Shown: positions 12,349-24,345 of the stretch, piece by piece
How positions within the stretch are numbered: position 1 is the stretch's first letter
Layout of the letters: the number at the start of each line of letters is the position of its first letter
Assembly: GCF_014805625.2 (NCBI RefSeq)
Contig: NW_023998427.1
Coordinates: 2,484,092-2,548,091, forward strand
Source: Glossina fuscipes
Lineage: Eukaryota > Arthropoda > Insecta > Diptera > Glossinidae
Direction: 5' to 3'
DNA length: 64,000 bases
Position numbers and translations under genes: made by a program
The notes under the pieces: model-generated
What the model saw: the letters and a program-made list of their open reading frames with translations, nothing else
What the model was told of the DNA's origin: nothing
Database searches by the model: none

Positions 12349-14149
12349 TTTATTTTTCTAACGTTGAAAAACACAATAACACATTAAGAAAAATACCGAA
12401 AAAGAACAAACTATTCTTTCTTCTTATACCTTACAGTGCACTCACGGATCTTTAAGCGAAGAGAGGATATTCTCCTTTTTATTCAGCAAAGTTTATTGGA
12501 CTCCATCACAGTTTAATTTAATTATTTACTTCAAATGAATTTATACTTTTTTAATAAAATAAATAAAAATATTTAATAGAAGATATATGCCATTGCTCAA
12601 AACCATTCAAGAGAAAATGGAAAAAATTTGGGTGCGATTGATAACTTTTTCAAATTGTTTTTAGTTGAAGGAAAAAAAATATTTTATTTTATAAATACAA
12701 AAAGTAGAAAAGTTACTACGCAAGGGCCAGTGGAATAAAAACTTTCGCGGCTAATAGTCGACACATATTAAAAACTTATCACATATAGGCTGGCAACTTG
12801 AAGTATTATAAGACCAATCCCAAAGCCAAGTATAAAAATCGGGAAGACAAAAAAGCAATCAAAACTTCGTAATAATATACTTGGTGAACTTATAAACGGA
12901 TTCCTTTGATGATTTTCGAACAGCGTCCGACTAAAATAAATCGAACAAATTTTGAAATTATACCATGCAGCCAATAAATAGATGGTAGGACGGGCAAGCA
13001 AGATCACTTTAACTGTTCAACCTGGTGATCTTGAGTTTTGCATATCAGTTCTTTCTTATACATCTCTTTCTGGTCAACGCAAACGGAAATGTGGTATTAA
13101 AATTGGAGCTAGTGAGTACACAAATTTGTACTATTTTGGAATCGTCCGTGTGCATTTGTGTATGTAGGCGAAAAGGAAAGCACTCGTAATATCGTAGTAG
13201 TGGTGGTATACATTCGCTTTGACAACTCCCAAGTGATTATATGTGTTTAATATTTTTAAAATACCCTTTGAACAGCTATTTCCATATATCGATATCGCCA
13301 GAAGAGTAAACAAACGTGAAAAAAGGCATTGTTCAAATCAAAAACAGCAACCAGCAAACGGCAAACAGTCGGTATTGTATGGAGTGAAAGAGTATAAAAA
13401 AAAACTAAACTACAAACTTATGCCCTGTGGAGAGCATCGGTAACATGTCACATAAACATTAACAAATTTTTCGTAGACTCATGTGGTAAGTATGCATATA
13501 GATGGTAAATGTATATATATATATGTAGTATTTGTGCAATGTTTACACTTCAAAAAAAAAAAAAATGCTATGCATCAGCTACATCTTTTTTTGAGTTTTT
13601 TCTTTTATTGCTGTTGAAATTGTAAGAGCGATAGTTAAGTTTATTACTTCCGCAATTTAGTGTGAAATGTTTGTTTGTTTGCTTGTTTGTATTGGTGCAT
13701 TTGAGCGCACTTGTTGGATACAATGTTTTAAAGTGTACGAAAGAGAAAGCAAAATATTGCTTCCTATTAATATTAAACTGCCTTTTATAACGATTACTGT
13801 TACTGATATTAATACGCTTTATAAGGAAATAAAATATTGATATGTCGGTACGTAATAAGCCCTTGCAGTAATGAACTCATCGTAAAATATATTTATGAGA
13901 ATGTTCAATAAATGAATTTATTTTTGAGTAACTTCTGCTATTAGACTTTTATATCTACTCCTTGGAAATGCGTGAAAGATACTTCTATTTAAAGAACAAT
14001 GACTAAGTGAGGTTTACGTGCAAAGAATTCAATGGATGAAGTAGTACTTCCTCTAGCGTTTACAATGTTACCGTAATGTTGTTTTAAACAGAAACTACAA
14101 ATGATAAGCTTAAGGTATATTAAGTGTGTACGAATTTATGAAACACCCA
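12349..14149. other. non-coding DNA
   Basis: A short TA repeat near 13513-13523 and a poly-A run near 13552-13565. Several 60-80-codon frames overlap on both strands here, none with a motif. No gene supported. Confidence 0.45.
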
Positions 14150-14400
14150 GAATTATTTTCCGAATCCGTTTGTACCTGACGCTCAGTCTGCCAGCCTATT
14201 ATTGGACGGTCCTTCCGATGCTTGTCGATGTATTTTTATTGTGAAACTACAATTAACAGTTTGTTGATGAAATTTGGTCCACCGACATGTTCCGGCCCAT
14301 GGATGGACGCTATTGGCAACGGAACGGATCGAAGCACTAATGAGATTTCTTACCTTACGATGGCCTATTTTAAAAAGTCGTTGTAAAATGTTGAATTCGC
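14150..14400 (+). mobile_element. fragment of the GTCGG-class DINE-like family
   Basis: Shares the internal block ending CCTATTTTAAAAAGTCGTTG (about 14366-14385) with copies at 42.9 and 45.2 kb, preceded by a degenerate CTCAGTCTGCCAGCCT tract and an AATTTGGTCCACCGACATG block. Both ends are missing. Confidence 0.45.
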
Positions 14401-15644
14401 AAATGTGAAAAAAATGGTGATATGGTAAAGTGATTTATGGTTTATAAGCGTTTCCTTGAAATGATAACTTGGACTGATAATAGCTTACTTGAGATGATAG
14501 AGAATAAGACAGATGACCGCACAATAGCTTCATGACTTTCTGCCCTTAGATACGTGAATTGTAAACGGAATAAACCCCAAATCCTTCATTTCGTTTCTAA
14601 GGACTTGGATAAAAAATTTAATAACTTAAAGTTATATTTAAAAATATATCTTATAGTAAATTGAAGCGAATTCAAGATTGGATGCACATATAAGCGAAAA
14701 ATGTACGAACAACACGTATCTCCATATATATCCATGAGAAACATTTCAGATGTTATTTAGTCGCAGCTTACACGTGCAGTACATTTTTGTTGCAGAAGTA
14801 ATTGGAACTCTTGGGACGAGTCTTGGTGTGTTTGTATAGATATTAGACAACGGAATCCGTTTTGAGACGTAGATTATGCCTTCTGAAAGTTAATCGTTAA
14901 ACGTAAGCTTAGAATCTCTTTTTAACTTAATTCTTCGGGTTTTGGAAGCCTCAGCGCGGAACAACAAACGAGCACTACAACCCACAATCTTGCTAAGCCT
15001 GAATCTCATAGCTATAGAATCTGGACAACACGTTTCTTCGCGTTACGTATGGAATGAAAATGTTTGTAGATCATCTCCGTTAGTAGGTATGAAATATACT
15101 TAGTATAGTTGTAAATATATATATATATATATTTCGACATTATAAGCAATTATGTAAAGTGCTGTTAACAGTCTTTAAACATCTCTTCAATTTATATCAG
15201 CTATTTTTCGGTTAGAAGAGTAAATTCCATATCATAAAATAAGATTGAAATTATTCTTCGAACTTTCAATGCCTATGTAAGGCAATGACGTTACTACTGC
15301 GATTTTCTAAAACATCATTTCAAACCCACAATTAGCAGATAAAATTGCTTCATATATATATATGTATATATATATATATACATATAGGTTGGTTGTAAAT
15401 TAGTTATGGGCTACATGTTTATCTATTAAATTATTTAAATCTAATACGAAAATATGTAAGAAAGCAATAATAATAATATATATATATATGTATATAATAT
15501 CTAGCGGCATGCAAATGAACAAATTTCTGTTGGGATTCATGTACAAATATTGTCCAAAAGGTATATAAAACAGAAAACCATGAAATGCCTTATATGTGTA
15601 TATGACGTGCAACATTAATATAAAATCAGTTAAATAATATAAAA
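14401..15644. other. non-coding DNA with TA microsatellites
   Basis: TA repeats at 15115-15132, 15352-15382 and 15475-15495. No gene seen. Confidence 0.55.
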
Positions 15645-16096
15645 AAAGAAATGAGAAAATTATATTCGATTGCGACCGAATCTTGTATCACCCATCACCA
15701 AGACTAACAAGAAAGAAAAAAACAAATTTTCATACCTTATAATATTAAGTCGGCACGACTGAATAAAAGTGAAAATTTATTTATTGTCTCTCACTTGCAG
15801 TTTATGCGTAATGGAGGCAAAAGTCAGAAAGTGCAGATGTTCTCAATGTATATTGTAAAGTGGACGTGCTCTTTAACCAATTGGGTCCATTTTCGATGCC
15901 AACCTGCGTGCAAGCTTCTTTTTTACGGGCAAGAGAATGTCTACAACAGGCATTACACGGACAGACAGACGGTCGTTCTTAAATTAATTCAAAATTTGAT
16001 GCTGATCAAGAATACATACACTTTGTGGGGTTCGTGAAGCTTTCTCCTGACCATTGTACTCGTTTTTAACCCTCATCCTTCGGTGATGGGTATAAT
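15645..16096 (-). mobile_element. DINE-1/INE-1-like element, TTCGG-hairpin class (complete)
   Basis: In minus orientation the 5' end is TATACCCATCACCGAAGG (16095 downwards). The body carries the TTCTTGATCAGCATC and GTCTGTCTGTCC motifs known from Drosophila INE-1/DINE-1. The 3' end repeats CGGTGATGGGTGATAC inverted, then a hairpin TTCGGTCGCAATCGAA (15665-15680) and TATAATTTTCTC. This is the layout of Helentron-associated non-autonomous elements: subterminal inverted repeat, body, inverted repeat, terminal hairpin. About 450 bp. A frame at 15795-16037 lies inside it and is not a gene. Confidence 0.7.
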
Positions 16097-17642
16097 AAAT
16101 TAATTCCTATATTGTAGAAAGTCTTTGCATTAGAGATATTTTGACTTTCCATAGATTCTTAATAAATGGAAAATCTAGTCCATCGTGGACAGTTTTGGTA
16201 ATAAAGAACAGCGAGACGTTAATAATAAAGTGAAGAATGTTAGATCAATATTTTTGAAGTACTTTAATTGTATAAGTACTGGCTGTCCGCCACATTTGTT
16301 AACACAGGTACAAAAGGTTTAGAGGGTACTTTGAATGTTTAAGTAAAGATTTTGGACAGATTAGTCAATAGGGCCTTCTGTGTAAGTCAAGATATTCTGC
16401 AGTGCTGTTAATAGGAACGTCATTGCAATTCAGTTAAAAAAGTGAAGGACAAGAATCATTACTTAGGAGAACCCAAGGGAAAAACGGAATTTTGTTATGA
16501 TGATTTTATAGTTTGTATGAATCATTAAAGGTGAAAGATGATATCCTAGAAAATTTTCTACATTATTTCCAAGGATTTTTAAAAAACAACAAAGATCCTG
16601 CCATGCCCTACATGTTTCGACTATTAAAAGGTATCTCCACTGTTACATACTAAGAAAAAGGACGTTTTTGATCATTTTTTGAGGGGAAGCAAAGTTGTTG
16701 TGTAGGCGGATGGAAGGAAAGGTAACAGAATAATAATATCCGAGAAGTTTATTAAGCCCATATTTGAGTATTAAAAGAAGAACAATTTTTAAAAACTATT
16801 AAAAAACTGGCAACACTGGAGCCATTCTCGCGAGGCAACTTTAAATTGGAAAATTCCGCGGCAAGTTTGAGTTAAAGGAAAACAACTAGAGAAACCCTTA
16901 CGATATCTCTACGCATATTGATCTTTGTGTGCTTGACGAGTATTTAAGTGAAAAAGTTTCCGGCCGAAAAAAAAATGCTATCCTTCTTCAAGAACTAATA
17001 CTACTAGTTAACTTTTCGAATATCATCTATGTAGTTCTCTGCAAAATGTTATTTGACTTATATAGTAATGAATTCGAAAGAAAAGGATGAAAATTGTTAT
17101 ATGAAACGTTTTTCAAGTATCAGTATGATGCTACGCGGCCATACCCATAAAATCAAATGAAAAATCTATCCAGGCCCATTCATCATTACTCTATAACTGC
17201 TTTGATTGAAAAATACTGACAATTACACTGCTCTTTAACAAGTGCTCGGGTCATTTGATAGCATTTGAGCAGTAAGAAAAATCGGGATCTTTTAACTCCT
17301 CACGCAAATAGGGACGATTGAAGTGTTCGAAGTAGTTGAAATTATTAAATAGCATATGACATTCTCTTTTTTAAAAATATCTAGGTTTCCGAAGGCTATT
17401 TGGGCACGCCAAACTACTATGTAAAGATAGAAAGAAGAAAACAAATTTCGAGCAAGAGTTGACTTAGTGTAGAAATCAAAGCAAATTAACAAATAAAAGT
17501 AGAAAATGCTATAAACGAAAAAAAGAAGAAAAAAATGAAGCACTGGTACATGCGGAAAGCGAAGGCTTAACTTAGTAAAAAAGAGAAAATAAAAAGTGAA
17601 CCAAAGCAAAGAATGCATTTTTTGTTACGAAAAAGATAATTA
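16097..17642. other. non-coding DNA
   Basis: Nothing supported. ACTGGCAACACTGGAG near 16805 resembles a fly core-promoter motif but has no gene next to it. A minus-strand 108-codon frame at 17292-17618 is phenylalanine- and leucine-rich with no motif. Confidence 0.45.
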
Positions 17643-18118
17643 ACCAGTGAAAAAATTATGTTCGGCTGTGACCGAATATTTTATACCCCTTAGCTTTATC
17701 TTAAAAAAATATATATTGCTATACTGTACGATGCTACCTAAGCATGGATTACCTCAAGAATATCCCTGGAAATTGTCTCTGATTATATCGTTTGCGGATT
17801 CTAAGTAAGAATCAAAAAAATGCAATATTATGCGTCATTTGATCGCGTGATCCCATTTTCACTATCAACCTATAACCAAGAACTCCTAACATTTCTGCAA
17901 ATTTCGAGCCGATGTATACCAATAAAATTATGTAGGCAGAAACGACAGAGAGCCGCAGCAGCAGCCAAGAGACGAAAAGACGAACATGCTTAGCTTAATT
18001 CAAGTTCTGATACCGATCAAGTATAAATATATAATTTATCCTTTCTCCGAGGCTTTCATTTAAAGTCTTGCAAGCATTTTGACAAAATGAATAAGTCCAT
18101 CAATCTTCGGTGATGGAC
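17643..18118 (-). mobile_element. DINE-1/INE-1-like element, TTCGG-hairpin class
   Basis: The hairpin TTCGGCTGTGACCGAA (17661-17676) is followed by TATTTTATACCCC. The other end has TCCATCAATCTTCGGTGATGG (18096-18116 region). The two resemble each other as inverted repeats. Internal TTCTGATACCGATCAAGTAT is the degenerate DINE core. About 475 bp, non-coding. Confidence 0.65.
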
Positions 18119-18939
18119 TACACTCATCAATAAATCTTTTCTAGGGTAATTTAAGCAAGAAATTAATAATGGGTTTGTAAGTTAAAGGGAGAGCGCACCT
18201 AACTAATACTAAATTATAGTGGACGATATTCTAAGTTTTTGAAGTGAAAGGAACATTTTTAGTTTCGGTTTATGCCGCAGTGGGTCGTACAATTTTCCGG
18301 CCAGCGAACAACAAAACGGATTTATTTTGCAAATTCTTCAAGAGAAAGTAGTATTATATAAAATTTTGGATAATATTTTGACTTCTTCAGGTGAAAGCGC
18401 TGCTTTTAGTTGCCGCGTTGAAGGTATAAGTGGCGAAGAAAGCTCCATTGACATAATGAGTTAGTTTTCCGTATTGTTTAATTTACAGAAAACTGCAGTC
18501 AACACGTGACGAGTTGATGAAACGTGGCCACCATTCACTATTTAAAGGCCAGAAACACTATAATGTAAACTACGGGTATTCGACGATAAAATGAAATATT
18601 TGTACAGCCAGCATTCATTTGAAGTGACAAACTATTTGATTGTGACACACTTCAAGAAATCCTTGAGAAAGCCTGCAAACAATAACTGATGACCTGAAAT
18701 GACCTGATAGCTAATATCAGTATAGTTTGCAACATGCGACATGATGTTGTTAAGTGATTGTTCCATCATGAAGAAAGCGCTTAGCTGTAGAACACGCAGC
18801 CAACCCTGAAAGAATCAATCTTTTCTACTGCTCTTTTAAATGACACAAGACGTAAGAAACTCATCGCAATAACTTTTAGTTATCTAGACCTAGCCGAACA
18901 CGGACCAAGCCAAAGTTCATACAACGACATCTGAAGCAA
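18119..18939. other. probable decayed 3' half of the mariner copy plus unknown DNA
   Basis: On the minus strand the transposase reading can be followed weakly to about 18860 and is then lost. Nothing else recognised. Confidence 0.3.
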
Positions 18940-19565
18940 CATTTTCAATCGGTTTTAGCAGCTCACACTGCACTGCACCTTACTAATCCCGCCAGATGCA
19001 CAGAAAAACGAATATTCATGAATATTCCGCTTTGGAGTCGATGTGGATGGCTCCACTGGACTAATCGATGACCTTTAGCGCTTGGGATTCTCGTGATAGA
19101 TCTACTTTTTATCGTCAGTCAAAATATGCCAAAGAAGGCTCTTCGTTTTCTGCCTGGCAAGCAAAGAAATCGTGATGTTGAAACGGTTTAAAATGACATT
19201 TTCAGTCAATCCGTATGATAGCCATCTTCCCGCCTTTGGAGTATTTCCCTTCGCATGTGAACGTTGGTTCATCAACTGCTAAGTTGCTCGAAAGTCCTTC
19301 GAGAATTTGAGGTGGATTGTCGACCGATAAATCTTGCAGTTCACAATTTTCGGACTGTTTTGGTCCTCCTTTTGGTCGTTCCTTGTCATTGACATCAAGA
19401 TCACCACTTTTAAGCCATTGAAACCTTAAGCAACAATTGAAATATGATGGAACGGCATCATCATAAGCTTCCTCGATAACAGATTTTTTCAAATCGAACA
19501 ACAAAAGTAATGAATGAGGAAAATACAATTTTGAGCTTTCCACGGTTAGCGTCTGCATACACGAA
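18940..19565 (-). mobile_element. mariner transposase relic, irritans-like
   Basis: Minus-strand blocks in order: LKKSVIEEAYDDAVPSYF (N-terminal helix-turn-helix), RFQWLKSGDLDVNDKERPKG (mariner FKSGDFDVxDKxRxGRPK), ENCELQDL, and EGLSSNLAVDEPTF; then, after frame changes, ISLLARQKTKSLLWHILTDD (family: LLARQKRKxFLxRIVTGDE), and a weak GEPSTSTPKRNIH-like block near 19035-19060. Stop codons and frame shifts make it dead. The first catalytic Asp region is altered (TDDKK then a stop). The terminal repeats were not identified. Confidence 0.75.
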
Positions 19566-19589
19566 TTTCTGTTATTTGTGCACTGTTAA

Positions 19590-19800
19590 ATTGAAGTCGA
19601 CCGGAGCTTCATTTTTGCGGACAGAAGAGAATGTTTACGAAAGACTTTACACAGAGGGAAAACCGGAGAGACGCATACACTTAAATCGATTCATAAGTTG
19701 ATGCTGATCAAGAACATATATATACTTCGTTGGAGCTATGAAACCTCCTGCCGGGCGTTGAAAACATTTTGACAAAATCTTAAAATTGTTGAGATTTTTT
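19590..19800 (-). mobile_element. DINE-1-like fragment (5' half), TTCGG class
   Basis: Carries GATGCTGATCAAGAACATAT and, next to it, a GGAGCTATGAAACCTCCTGC block like the 5' part of the copies at 15.6 and 24.3 kb, ending with TTGAAAACATTTTGACAAAA. It abuts the mariner relic, so one may have inserted beside or into the other. Confidence 0.55.
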
Positions 19801-22407
19801 TTACACACAAAGATAAAATATTACTTAAATAATTGCTTAGGAAGGGATTTTCTAATGAACCAATAGAAATGTAATTGAAGGAAGAGATCGTAAGAGAAAT
19901 ACATTCAAATAATCAGAACGTTATTTATGTGTGACAATTTCCTTTTGTCCTTCGAGTACCATAAATAAATCCATCCGTAAAAATTTGTAATACGAAATAT
20001 TTTCAGAAAACGGGGTTTGAGGTACTTAGAAAATTACTGGGAAATAAGTAAGTAGTTTTACAGCATATATAGTATAATTCAACATACAACAACTGTTGCA
20101 ATTGATACTATTAACCAAAACTTGCATCACAATTCACTGAAACCAGAAGTATCACTGAAGTACTCCTAATATTAAGTAAAGTCTTTTATTGATTTGTTCT
20201 CTTCAAAGTTATGTAAATGTACTTAGAACTCTGCGAAACCACTTGTGAACGATAACAACAACAATAACAAGAACGATTATAGTAAAAATGCTAGCATTTA
20301 TGGTTACTAAGGCAGTGAATGTAATGCGTATATAATGATAACTCAACCATGGAAAGACTGTTCAATAGTTACATGGATTAGCTCAAAAAAGGTACGGCAT
20401 TTTATTATTAACAACGTTAAGTGGCCAGATACGAGAACTTAAGTGATACGTATTATGGCACTTAATTTCGATCGATACTATATGTGAAAGAATACTCATC
20501 TGGCGAGATAATCTTAGGATGCTTAAAAACTTGACAGCAAATGTTACTTAAAAATTTAAGTCTTAATCGTTTCTTTTTCAACACACAAATATATATATAT
20601 ATATTTAAATTGCTCCTTATATCCTGTCTGATAGAACTTATATGCTTCATGTGATGATACAAGCAATCATGTATCGATCAATACATACACGAACATTTAA
20701 TGCTTGCCATGCATGTACACGATAAAATGTTATGTTCCTGTTGATGATTTCATTAGACAAGAAAATTTTTATAATCAATTAGTAAATTTTCATTGAATTA
20801 TTTATTCATATCATATAAAAAGAGGGTAACGGGAGAAAGTTGTTTTCGCCTACGGATGAATTATTGATAATTAAATTTTAATTTCTAATCCATTTGCAAG
20901 GAGTCGAAAGCGTACTTCTTATATGAAATTTGAATGACGTATGATTAACACAAAATACTTAAATTATAACGTCCGATGTTGCATTCACTTCTACGTTCAA
21001 GTTATGCAAGAGCATATTACTAAACCAGCAGCAGATTGCCAAACATGGCATGATTCTCGAACTTTACTTTCTAGAGAACTCTGATGAATATTTCTGAACC
21101 TTTTCAATCTATTTCTATATATATATATTATAGGAGGATGGAGGAGGGATTTTAACAAAACGGAAAATGTCATCAAATCAAATATTTGCTAATAACTTAA
21201 AAAAAAAAAAAAAAATGCGACAGACATCGATCACGCACACAACAGCAATGTACCTAATTATCACGTCATTTAAATGTACATATGTGTTCAAACATTTACA
21301 TTTGTTGCACTTTCTTTTTTAATGAACTAACTCTGTAGCGAACATTGTGTTTATTTATTACACGTAAAATTTTTCAAATTATTTTCGCATGAACAGTTTC
21401 ACTAACTGATTTCAATGCAAGCTTAATACCCAACGAATTCTTTACTAATTATCGTAATGGTTCGTGCTTATCTTGTCCCGCCAAAGTCATGCACATGCGA
21501 AAAGGTTTAAGTGAAACAAAGTTATGGGCTAAGGATGCTCTGCTATGTTCAATTCAATTTTGACGCAATCATTGACGAAAATGGTTGGCAAACCAAATTG
21601 ATTCTGTTGACTTTGATTACTTTAACATATGACAATTACAACAATAATATCAACAATAATAATAACAATAACAATAACAACAAAAGAATAAAAGAGGAAA
21701 AAATTAAGTTGAAAAATTGAAAAATGATAAATATGCTTTTGTGAATGACGTAACCAGAGAAGCATATAAAAACTGTGAGGATTAAAATAAATAATTACTA
21801 CACAAATATTGGCAATTAGTTCCCATTAATCCTGATTTATAGGCAGTGCTTTGCTATACGTATATACGAATATATATTGATATAAAAAGTATGTTACGTA
21901 CGGATTGTGAGCAACAATGTAATAAACAATATAGGCTCAATTCAATATTTATTTATGTATATGACTGCGTCCTTCCCCTTAATGTAATGCGTATAGTGTA
22001 CGCAGATTTTGACATTACATCTCCGCGTGCAGAAGATTACAGGTTCAGTTTAATGTATACATAAGTCCTTCGTGGCTAGCTGCTAAGTGAATGGCGAATG
22101 GTGAACAAAGAGACAAGCATATACTAGGATGGACTCATTGAACCAATATATATATATATATGTATATATGGTCCGACATACATGAAAATTAATTTACACT
22201 TTCAACGAGAATATAAATATGTAAATGCATTTACGTTTAGTACCAAATTTTTGCTAACGTACCAGTTGATTATTTTAGTTAACATCAGCATAACTGATTG
22301 CAGCAATATGGTATAGAGCTGGAAATAATAAAGCCGATAAGAGTGCCATTGCTTTAGATGGAATTCAATTTAGGAGACCGCAAACAAAGGTAGCAAGCAG
22401 CAACCAG
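19801..22407. other. non-coding DNA with microsatellites
   Basis: AT repeats at 20588-20604, 21116-21130 and 22147-22165; a poly-A run near 21201-21215; and an AAC/AAT-rich block at 21640-21690 that makes an Asn-rich frame. No gene supported. Confidence 0.5.
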
Positions 22408-22457
22408 TTCGAATCCTTTCCACGCATCACGGAAAGGATGGAAAGGATGGATTCGAA
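22408..22457. repeat. inverted repeat TTCGAATCC...GGATTCGAA
   Basis: Perfect 9-bp arms at 22408-22416 and 22449-22457 enclose TTTCC on the left and a tandem GGAAAGGAT duplication on the right. It could fold as a hairpin with a 32-nt loop. Confidence 0.6.
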
Positions 22458-22913
22458 TATTTGCACTTGCTCGTACATATATAAATATTATAAAAATATT
22501 AAAAAAAAAACAGGAAATAAGATTCGCTTTTGCTGCTGCCGTTGTTACGAAACTCACATTCATTAGAGAATTCAATCACACGCTAGAGTCTGATCATAAA
22601 ATTTCATTTACTTACCCACAAGCTTCATGTCCCATCATATATGTCCTAAAATCTAAATCAATATTTATTGAATGAGGAAAGCAAAAAAAACACAATATAT
22701 ATAAAAGTATTTGTGTGCACTATGTAAAACATGGATAAAAATAACAAAAAAATTTGAAAGTTTAACGAAATTAAAAAAGAAAAGATTTGAACATGTTTTA
22801 TAAAAAGCTATGATAAATTTTCTTAAATTAAAGTTTAATGAAATTTTCCTCAATTATTTCAAGAATGCGAAAAAAATGGATGTTCAAATATATTTATGCT
22901 ATAACTGTTAACA

Positions 22914-23243
22914 ATGGAAGGAATAGACCGTGAATTGAATCGTTCAATATTGAACACGAAGCTCGATTGTTGACCTTGTTCAGATGCGAATAGGCGGCGG
23001 GATGAAACGACTGAATCGAGATCAACTTCAGGCGCGTTAACAGTAGTCACTTCTGTCGCGACATTACGCGACTTACTGGGTGAAACCAAACGTCCACAAG
23101 TGGAACGCGTTATGGTACAAAATAACAATAATAGTAATTCAACGAATCGAAATAACAACAAAACACGTAACACCCAACAACAACATGTAGACTTTGCGTG
23201 GCTGCTGCAGCTTCTTTCTATGCAATGCAAACGCCTCCAATAA
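22914..23243 (+). CDS. possible coding segment with one in-frame TGA
   Basis: ATG at 22914 in a good fly context (AACAATGG) opens 19 codons (MEGIDRELNRSILNTKLDC), then TGA at 22971-22973 followed by C. The same frame is then open for 89 more codons, with VTSVATLRDLLGETKRPQ, an Asn-rich NNNNSNSTNRNNNK stretch and FAWLLQLLSMQCKRLQ, before TAA at 23241. The G+C content is clearly higher than its surroundings. TGA-C is the leakiest stop context in flies (known), so readthrough is conceivable; a pseudogene or an exon cut by a stop is at least as likely. The protein is not recognised. AATAAA overlaps the final stop. Confidence 0.35.
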
Positions 23244-23284
23244 AATAATGAAATTTTATTATTTTATAATATGAATGCAAATTT

Positions 23285-23458
23285 GAAGTCGATGGCTGCT
23301 TTCTGTGCGACCATGAAAACGTTTACCGCACATATTACAGAGACAGACAAACACACGAATGGACATGCTTGAAACGGTTTCGAATGGGATGCCAAGTCTT
23401 AACAAATCGAATGTAATCTTTACCTCTCGGTGATAGGTGTAAAAATATATCCGGTGTA
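23285..23458 (-). mobile_element. DINE-1-like fragment (5' part)
   Basis: On the minus strand TTTTTACACCTATCACCGAG matches the 5' head of the TTCGG class (TATACCCATCACCG), and CAAGCATGTCCATTCGTG plus GTTTGTCTGTCTCTG resemble the body. No 3' hairpin is found. Confidence 0.45.
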
Positions 23459-23656
23459 CACCGACAAGTATTTCAATAAAGAGGAAAAGCAAAACATTGT
23501 AATAATGTATTTCATCACAGAAAAGTGCGAAAGAAAGACTACGCATTACTATAAAAATTTCAATTTTTTTCCTATTTTTTATACCGATCAATATTCTTAA
23601 TTATGGCTAAGCTCACAACCAAAATCAGAAAGTGATGTTTTCATTGTACAATTTAA

Positions 23657-23797
23657 GATATTATTGCAAGAGTTACTGCAACAAATTCATTATTAAGATT
23701 GGCCAAATTGGCCAATATTGTACGCTTCAAGAACGGTGATGTAGCATTTGAAGCACTATACGAAATTTACAAAGAGTTCACTGCTTATGATTGCTGA
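23657..23797 (+). pseudogene. 46-codon unassigned coding-like fragment
   Basis: Reads DIIARVTATNSLLRLAKLAN then IVRFKNGDVAFEALYEIYKE and a TGA. Helix-rich and protein-like, bounded by stops on both sides. Not recognised; probably transposon or gene debris, or chance at this length. Confidence 0.22.
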
Positions 23798-24345
23798 CTG
23801 TAAAATCGGCTTTTAAAGATTAATTTTTGGTATAGGATGCCTATGCCTGTTGTGTGCTTATATTTCTGCACGCAAGCAAATCACTGTATCCAAGAATTGT
23901 TTACTCATGAGTTTGTGTTACATGCATGCTCTTATTCTCTCTTCTAATCAACTCTTTCAATCGCTCAACAGTATGAGAACTTTTATTAATACTACCATTA
24001 CACTATGGCTCTTGCACCGGAGCAATTAGGTTGCTTTAGGCCATTTAGTTGGATGTACGAACAAGTTAAAAGCTTACATTGATTTTGAACTTGAAAAAAA
24101 AAATCTTTTTTTGTAATATTTTTCATTTAATAGCACAACACGGCTAGAATATTTTCTCAATGTATCAAGTTAGTGAGAGGCAGCCTTTGGAAAGTGCCTT
24201 CAATCGACACTTACTATTCCTGCTTGCTTTTTGCGCAAAACTCCATTTTCGAAGTTAATGGTTTGAATTTTTCAGAAGCTTGAAGTTGAAATTTTGGCCA
24301 TTTCGCCAAAATAGGATGAAGTAATCACTAAACAGAGATTTTTAA
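23798..24345. other. non-coding DNA
   Basis: No frame, RNA or repeat could be supported here. Confidence 0.5.

Noticed and set aside
15795..16037. 80-codon + strand frame
   Set aside because: Lies wholly inside a complete DINE-1-like element in antisense.
16800..16820. GGCAACACTGG as a core-promoter motif
   Set aside because: No initiator at a sensible distance, no open frame and no exon downstream.
17292..17618. 108-codon minus frame, Phe/Leu-rich, as a membrane protein
   Set aside because: A+T bias alone gives Phe/Leu/Tyr-rich frames; no conserved pattern, and A-rich runs on the other strand explain it.
19202..19558. 118-codon minus frame taken as a host gene
   Set aside because: It is the N-terminal part of a mariner transposase relic and is listed as such.
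22859..23230. 123-codon minus frame
   Set aside because: Antisense to the better candidate at 22914-23243; its Leu/Cys-rich part is the complement of Asn codons.
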